Part shown: positions 4,326 to 6,237 of the stretch, piece by piece
Layout of the letters: every line of letters starts with the position of its first letter
Position numbering within the stretch: position 1 is the first letter of the stretch
Assembly: GCA_015487535.1 (NCBI GenBank)
Contig: WFPN01000033.1
Span: forward strand, 1-6,237
DNA: 6,237 nucleotides
Origin: Aquificaceae bacterium
Lineage (GTDB): Bacteria; Aquificota; Aquificia; Aquificales; Aquificaceae
Reading direction: 5' to 3'
Position numbers and translations under genes: made by a program
The notes under the pieces: generated by a model
Database searches by the model: none
What the model was told of the DNA's origin: nothing
What the model saw: the letters and a program-made list of their open reading frames with translations, nothing else

Positions 4326-5639
4326 CTATCTTTTCCTCTCAAGTATCTCTATATCGTAAGCGGAGCTCCCCCACCTCAGCAGCACCTCCTCGGGAATAAC
4401 CTCTTTTCTTATTAAATAAACTGCCCGGAATATCTCATTCCCTACACGGGCATCGAAGAGACCGAGCTCATCAGCCTTTTTGCCGTTCAGCTCTGTGTAT
4501 ATCACCCCTCTATATGGATTTGCATACGCTACGACGTGAACTCCTGCGTGGTCAGGTTCCTCCGATAAAGGAAGACAGGGATCCTGCTCTTTGAGAAGCT
4601 CGGTAACTTTCCTGTTCAGGGCGTGAGCGAGGATTACGGCGAACGGGAGATCTTCCCTATACCAGCCGTCGTGCTTCTTTCCTTCTATACCGTTAACGTT
4701 AAGTTCCCTGAGAGCCTGTTCTATAACCGGTCTGATGTCTATTTTCGCCTCCTTAAGTTCCTTGAGAGTAACCTCTCTGTCAGCTTCCCTCACTACTTCC
4801 CAGACTCTTTCGTCCGAGGGTACCCTGATGCCGAATCTCCGCTCAAGCTCTTTCATGGTCACTTTGTTCATAAGCTCGTGATTCGCTCCCGTCGAGCGGT
4901 ATGTTTTCTTCTCCGGGTCATATATGTAAACTTTGAGCTTTCCCACATCGTGTAGAAGTCCCGCAAGATATGTGGATTTCGGATCTATACCTCTTTCAAC
5001 AGCCCTGTCGGATGCAGAAACTGCAACGTTTATTGAATGCTTGAGAAGTCCTCCCCTTTCGGGGAGGTGATGAGCTATCGATGCGGGGACCGGGTTTGCT
5101 CTGAGGACCTTAAGAACCGTTCTTATACCCCTATCGCCGAAGGGATCATACAGCCTAGCATACAGCTCATCGGCAATATCCCTCAGAAAGCCGAGCTTCC
5201 TTCTCAGGATTACGGCAATAGTAAGCATCAGAGGTACGAAAAAAGCCAGCTTGAAGACTTTTAGTGTAAAGCCCTTAATAAAGCCCAGAGCCAGAATATA
5301 CTTTGCAAGGGACCCGAGGATAAGGTGGGATATGGGAACGGAGATGTTCCCCTTCATGAGGTTTACGAGTATTTGAACGTTACTGCCGTACTGCTGCTTC
5401 AGCTCGTTCTTAATCATGTATGCGTAGAATGCGGTCTCAACTGCCTTCGTGTAGAGAGGTTCCCCTTCGGGAAAGACTCTCCTCAGCAGGTTCGCCGTAT
5501 TCCTGACCTCCTGGACATACCTCTCATCCGCCCCGAGGTTAAGGAGCAGGTTAGTTATGAACACTATGCCCACAACAAGGACTATAAATGCGAAGGCCCC
5601 GATCTCACTCTGCTGTTTTACTACGTAGGTCTTTGACAC
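4326..5639 (-). CDS. Membrane-anchored HD-domain protein, MOBH/TraI_2 relaxase-like, 437 aa
   Basis: It starts at GTG 5639-5637, eight bases after GGGAGGT (5654-5648), overlapping trbI by 35 bases. There is an N-terminal membrane helix (about residues 13-35) and one or two more hydrophobic segments at 105-122 and 131-146. Next come P-A-S-I-A-H190-H191 and G-G-L-L-K-H201-S, then L-A-G-L-L-H230-D231-V-G-K and R-E-A-D287. These are the HD-domain metal ligands H...HD...D, and the HH-x4-GGLL-x-H context is typical of the TraI_2 domain of MOBH conjugative relaxases, metal-dependent enzymes that nick oriT. At 437 aa with a membrane anchor it differs from typical larger soluble MOBH relaxases. It could instead be a conjugation-associated HD phosphohydrolase. 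Location directly after traC-trbI supports a transfer role. The C-terminal 80 residues look like a small alpha/beta domain. Confidence 0.75.
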   Translation of the reverse strand: MSKTYVVKQQSEIGAFAFIVLVVGIVFITNLLLNLGADERYVQEVRNTANLLRRVFPEGEPLYTKAVETAFYAYMIKNELKQQYGSNVQILVNLMKGNISVPISHLILGSLAKYILALGFIKGFTLKVFKLAFFVPLMLTIAVILRRKLGFLRDIADELYARLYDPFGDRGIRTVLKVLRANPVPASIAHHLPERGGLLKHSINVAVSASDRAVERGIDPKSTYLAGLLHDVGKLKVYIYDPEKKTYRSTGANHELMNKVTMKELERRFGIRVPSDERVWEVVREADREVTLKELKEAKIDIRPVIEQALRELNVNGIEGKKHDGWYREDLPFAVILAHALNRKVTELLKEQDPCLPLSEEPDHAGVHVVAYANPYRGVIYTELNGKKADELGLFDARVGNEIFRAVYLIRKEVIPEEVLLRWGSSAYDIEILERKR

Positions 5640-5919
5640 GCCTTATTACCTCCCCGGTTACGTCCTTTGCGCTTCCTGTGATCAGAGCACCCTTAACGAA
5701 AACAGCCTTGCATCCGGAACTCTCAAGGAAGTTTTTGGCTTTCGCAAGCAGGAGATCCGCCTCTTTTTCGCTTATATCCCGGGAGGACAGATAGTCTATA
5801 AACCTCTGGACGTCAAACACGCAGATGGGCTTTCGGAGTTCCCTGACTGCTACGTAGTTCAGAAAACCCATATTGAGCGTAAGCAACAGCAGAAGAATGC
5901 CCACGAGCCACCTTTCCAT
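5605..5919 (-). CDS. trbI: TrbI-like F-type conjugative transfer protein, 104 aa
   Basis: A single N-terminal membrane helix (about residues 4-22, mostly Leu/Ile/Val) is followed by a small periplasmic domain: P-I-C-V-F-D-V-Q-R-F-I (31-41), a helical middle, then A-V-F-V-K-G-A-L-I-T-G-S-A-K-D-V-T (72-88). The FD-x-x-R start and the strand ending in G-(A/S)-x-D-V-T match the TrbI family of F-type type IV secretion, whose F member is an inner-membrane protein of about 128 aa involved in pilus extension and retraction. The start ATG (5919-5917) shares TGATG with the upstream stop, with SD AAGGTGG before it, and the gene lies directly after a TraC-like end, as in the F plasmid. The family call is by motif and synteny. 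Confidence 0.72.
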   Translation of the reverse strand: MERWLVGILLLLLTLNMGFLNYVAVRELRKPICVFDVQRFIDYLSSRDISEKEADLLLAKAKNFLESSGCKAVFVKGALITGSAKDVTGEVIRRVKDLRSKTAE

Positions 5920-6237
5920 CAGCCGACCACCTTGGACTTTATGAGCTCAACGCTCCTGAGTATCTCCTCCTTCAACTCCTCCAGCCTATAAGGACTCACC
6001 GCTCCCATTATTACCAGCGCCTCCTCCGGAGACACGTTCCTGAAGGCAGGGTCGTTCTGGAGCATGTGAGCTATGTAATACTGCTCCCGGGTAATCTCAC
6101 CCCTCTCGAGAAGCAGGTCTATCAGCGGAGGCTTCCCGGCAAGTATCTCAAGAGCCTTGAGAGGTCCGTATTCCTTTATGAGTTGCTCCCTTATTGCCCT
6201 CTCCTTTCCCGAAGTCGTGAAGAGCCAGTAAGAGAAC
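5919..6237 (-). CDS. traC: C-terminal end of a TraC/VirB4-type conjugative ATPase, truncated by the window
   Basis: An open minus-strand frame enters from the right edge and stops at TGA 5921-5919, giving 105 residues that begin F-S-Y-W-L-F-T-T-S-G-K-E-R. The pattern F/Y-S-x-W-L-x-T-(T/S)-x-x-x-E, followed by a helix and (G)-P-L-x-x-A-L-E-I-L, is what the C-terminus of F-type TraC and related VirB4 ATPases looks like (the assembly and pilus-powering ATPase at the inner membrane). The Walker motifs would lie outside the window, so the ATPase itself is not seen. The rest is a charged helical tail (E-I-T-R-E-Q-Y-Y, then P-Y-R-L-E-E-L-K-E-E-I-L) possibly longer than usual. Immediate linkage to a TrbI-like gene is the F plasmid order and raises confidence. 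Confidence 0.62.
   Translation of the reverse strand, partial: FSYWLFTTSGKERAIREQLIKEYGPLKALEILAGKPPLIDLLLERGEITREQYYIAHMLQNDPAFRNVSPEEALVIMGAVSPYRLEELKEEILRSVELIKSKVVG

Noticed and set aside
4623..5636. Several plus-strand open frames opposite the HD-domain gene
   Set aside because: They are antisense to a gene with clear HD motifs and membrane helices, lack SDs and show no family features.

Overview
The window looks like accessory DNA from a thermophilic bacterium. The proteins are rich in Glu, Lys and Arg and poor in Gln, arginine is read mostly from AGG/AGA, genes are packed with short overlaps, and several Shine-Dalgarno (SD) sequences match the 16S rRNA 3' end over 8 to 10 bases. This would suit an Aquificota-like host, but that is a guess from composition. 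The right end encodes part of an F-type conjugation system, so the window is best read as part of an integrative conjugative element or conjugative plasmid.

Left block (1-2305, + strand): a tightly packed run of five genes. These are the end of a Cas4/RecB-like PD-(D/E)XK nuclease with an Fe-S cysteine cluster, a protein of unknown function, a zinc-ribbon-like protein, a small all-helical protein of the HEPN/UPF0332 type, and a small ORF overlapping the HEPN gene. The run resembles a phage or plasmid DNA-processing module followed by a possible defence or toxin-type pair.

Middle block (2333-3229, + strand): a clearly AT-rich gene, probably acquired separately. It carries the spaced Asp, Glu-x-Lys and Gln pattern of PD-(D/E)XK nucleases. 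A hairpin separates it from convergent genes.

Cargo block (3274-4325, - strand): a roughly 210-base GC-rich, hairpin-filled non-coding segment. It is followed by a 224-residue basic coiled-coil protein and a 49-residue acidic protein, which are translationally coupled. The non-coding segment contains a near-perfect reverse complement of the translation start region of the 49-residue gene and is also complementary to the SD of the coiled-coil gene. This is the most unusual thing in the window. It could be an RNA-based translation control, inverted ends of an inserted unit, or an origin-of-transfer-like site.

Right block (4326-6237, - strand): the C-terminal end of a TraC-like conjugative ATPase, a TrbI-like small membrane protein, and a membrane-anchored HD-domain protein with the HH/GGLL/HD motifs of MOBH (TraI_2) relaxases. 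They overlap one another and are read in the order traC-trbI-(HD protein). The traC-trbI order is that of the F plasmid.
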